NCBI GenBank assembly: GCA_027604005.1
Contig: JADGJT010000139.1
Span: 1,045 to 52,539 of the forward strand
DNA: 51,495 nt
Direction of reading: 5' to 3'
DNA from: Dinochytrium kinnereticum
Lineage: Eukaryota > Chytridiomycota > Chytridiomycetes > Chytridiales > Chytridiaceae
The position numbers were made by a program, and so were the translations under genes. The first letter of the stretch is position 1. Each line of letters starts with the position of its first letter. Below, one piece after another: positions 50,776-51,495 of this stretch. Under the pieces are notes generated by a model, which was not told the DNA's origin, ran no database searches, and was given only the letters and a program-made list of their open reading frames with translations.

Positions 50776-51495
50776 CTCTAAAGCATACAATCTCTCACTG
50801 AAGGTAACAACTTTCTTAATCAAACCAAATAGACCTTTTTGGGTGTTGAGAAAAAAAACCAGCCATCCACGAACATCTTTTGTTTAGGGCAGTTAGGGAG
50901 AAACGCTCTGGTCCCTAAAGTGATCGACATGGTGGTGGTGGGGGATTTGCGTGGCTTACGTTTCGTAAGGGATTTGGTTATTGTAAGAGGATTTTCACTG
51001 GGTCCCTCAGTCAGGCTTGCGGATCTTTGGAAGGTTTGGACTGGTGCCTCTTTGAGCTCTAGCATCCTGCAGTACTGTGAACAGTTTTCCTTTTCTTTTT
51101 CTTTTTTTGTTTTTCGTTTTTACCTTTGCAGGACTGGGGAGCCGATTACGCGACACGCGTGAACAGAAACTGGTATGGAGAGCAAATACAACCATATCAC
51201 GTCTGGAGACAAACCGACAGGAGAGATTAAAAAAATGTGAATCTCAGCATTTATTGTCACGGAAAATCAAAGTCGCCACATCCATCACGCATTGAGAGAT
51301 GTGAAAAAAAACAACAACAACACCAGAGATTCTAATCACCAACGCCTACATACACACGTCATCAAACAGCCAAAACCACCCCGCCACCCAACAACACACC
51401 TCCCCAAAAAAAGGGTTTGAATGGCGAACGAGACCCACCACCAAAACAAAGTCAAAGACGAAACCAACAACCAACAACCAACAACCAAACCATCA
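50776..51495. other. Window end: GPCR promoter and possible next gene start
   Basis: No complete gene. An ATG at 51421 opens a frame to the window edge (25 codons, Asn/Thr/Gln-rich because of CCAACAA repeats) and could be the start of a plus-strand gene, but low-complexity composition gives little support. The stretch 51069-51125 is a T-rich tract. Confidence 0.35.

Overview
This 51.5-kb window is eukaryotic nuclear DNA. It is dense with genes that are cut by many short introns (mostly 60-110 bp, GT...AG, often with a CTAAC-like branch point 10-25 bases before the acceptor). I reconstructed 20 protein-coding genes and about 86 introns by hand, keeping reading phase across each junction. The gene content suggests an early-diverging, zoosporic (chytrid-type) fungus. 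It has a fungal PHO80-type cyclin and a fused para-aminobenzoate synthase beside genes usually thought of as animal-like: a GABA-B type class C GPCR, an annexin, a Ragulator LAMTOR4-like subunit, SRP9 and an IRBP-type S41 peptidase. The placement is inference; no rRNA or marker gene is present.

Left part (1-24 kb) is mostly housekeeping. In order: a two-RRM hnRNP/Musashi-type RNA-binding protein (minus strand, running off the left edge); a possible RhoGAP-fold protein (+); LAMTOR4-like (-) and SRP9 (+), which share a divergent promoter; aminodeoxychorismate synthase (+); an unrecognised polytopic membrane protein (+); prefoldin subunit 1 (+); a LETM1-domain mitochondrial protein (+); a membrane RING-H2 ubiquitin ligase (+); and a PHO80-like cyclin (-).

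Middle part (24-40 kb) is the most accessory-looking stretch. After about 2.4 kb with no gene I recognise come three tandem copies of a methyltransferase-like gene (26.2, 28.7 and 31.3 kb), with a fourth on the other strand at 39-40 kb. All share intron positions and phases. Copies 1 and 2 lie in a 1.9-kb segmental duplication in which intron 1 is nearly identical while the N-terminal coding part has diverged strongly. Between copies 3 and 4 sit an annexin with a long non-annexin N-terminus (-) and an S41/IRBP-type peptidase (+), divergently arranged.

Right part (40-51.5 kb) carries a head-to-head pair of membrane glycosyltransferase genes only 70 bp apart (a PLOD-type glycosyltransferase on minus, a second glycosyltransferase-like protein on plus), a VWFA protein related to the alpha-kinase-associated VWA domain (+), and a 17-exon class C GPCR (-). 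The best leads are the rapidly diversifying methyltransferase-like family, the glycosyltransferase pair, the extended annexin and the fungal GABA-B-like receptor. Exon boundaries are predictions from sequence alone.
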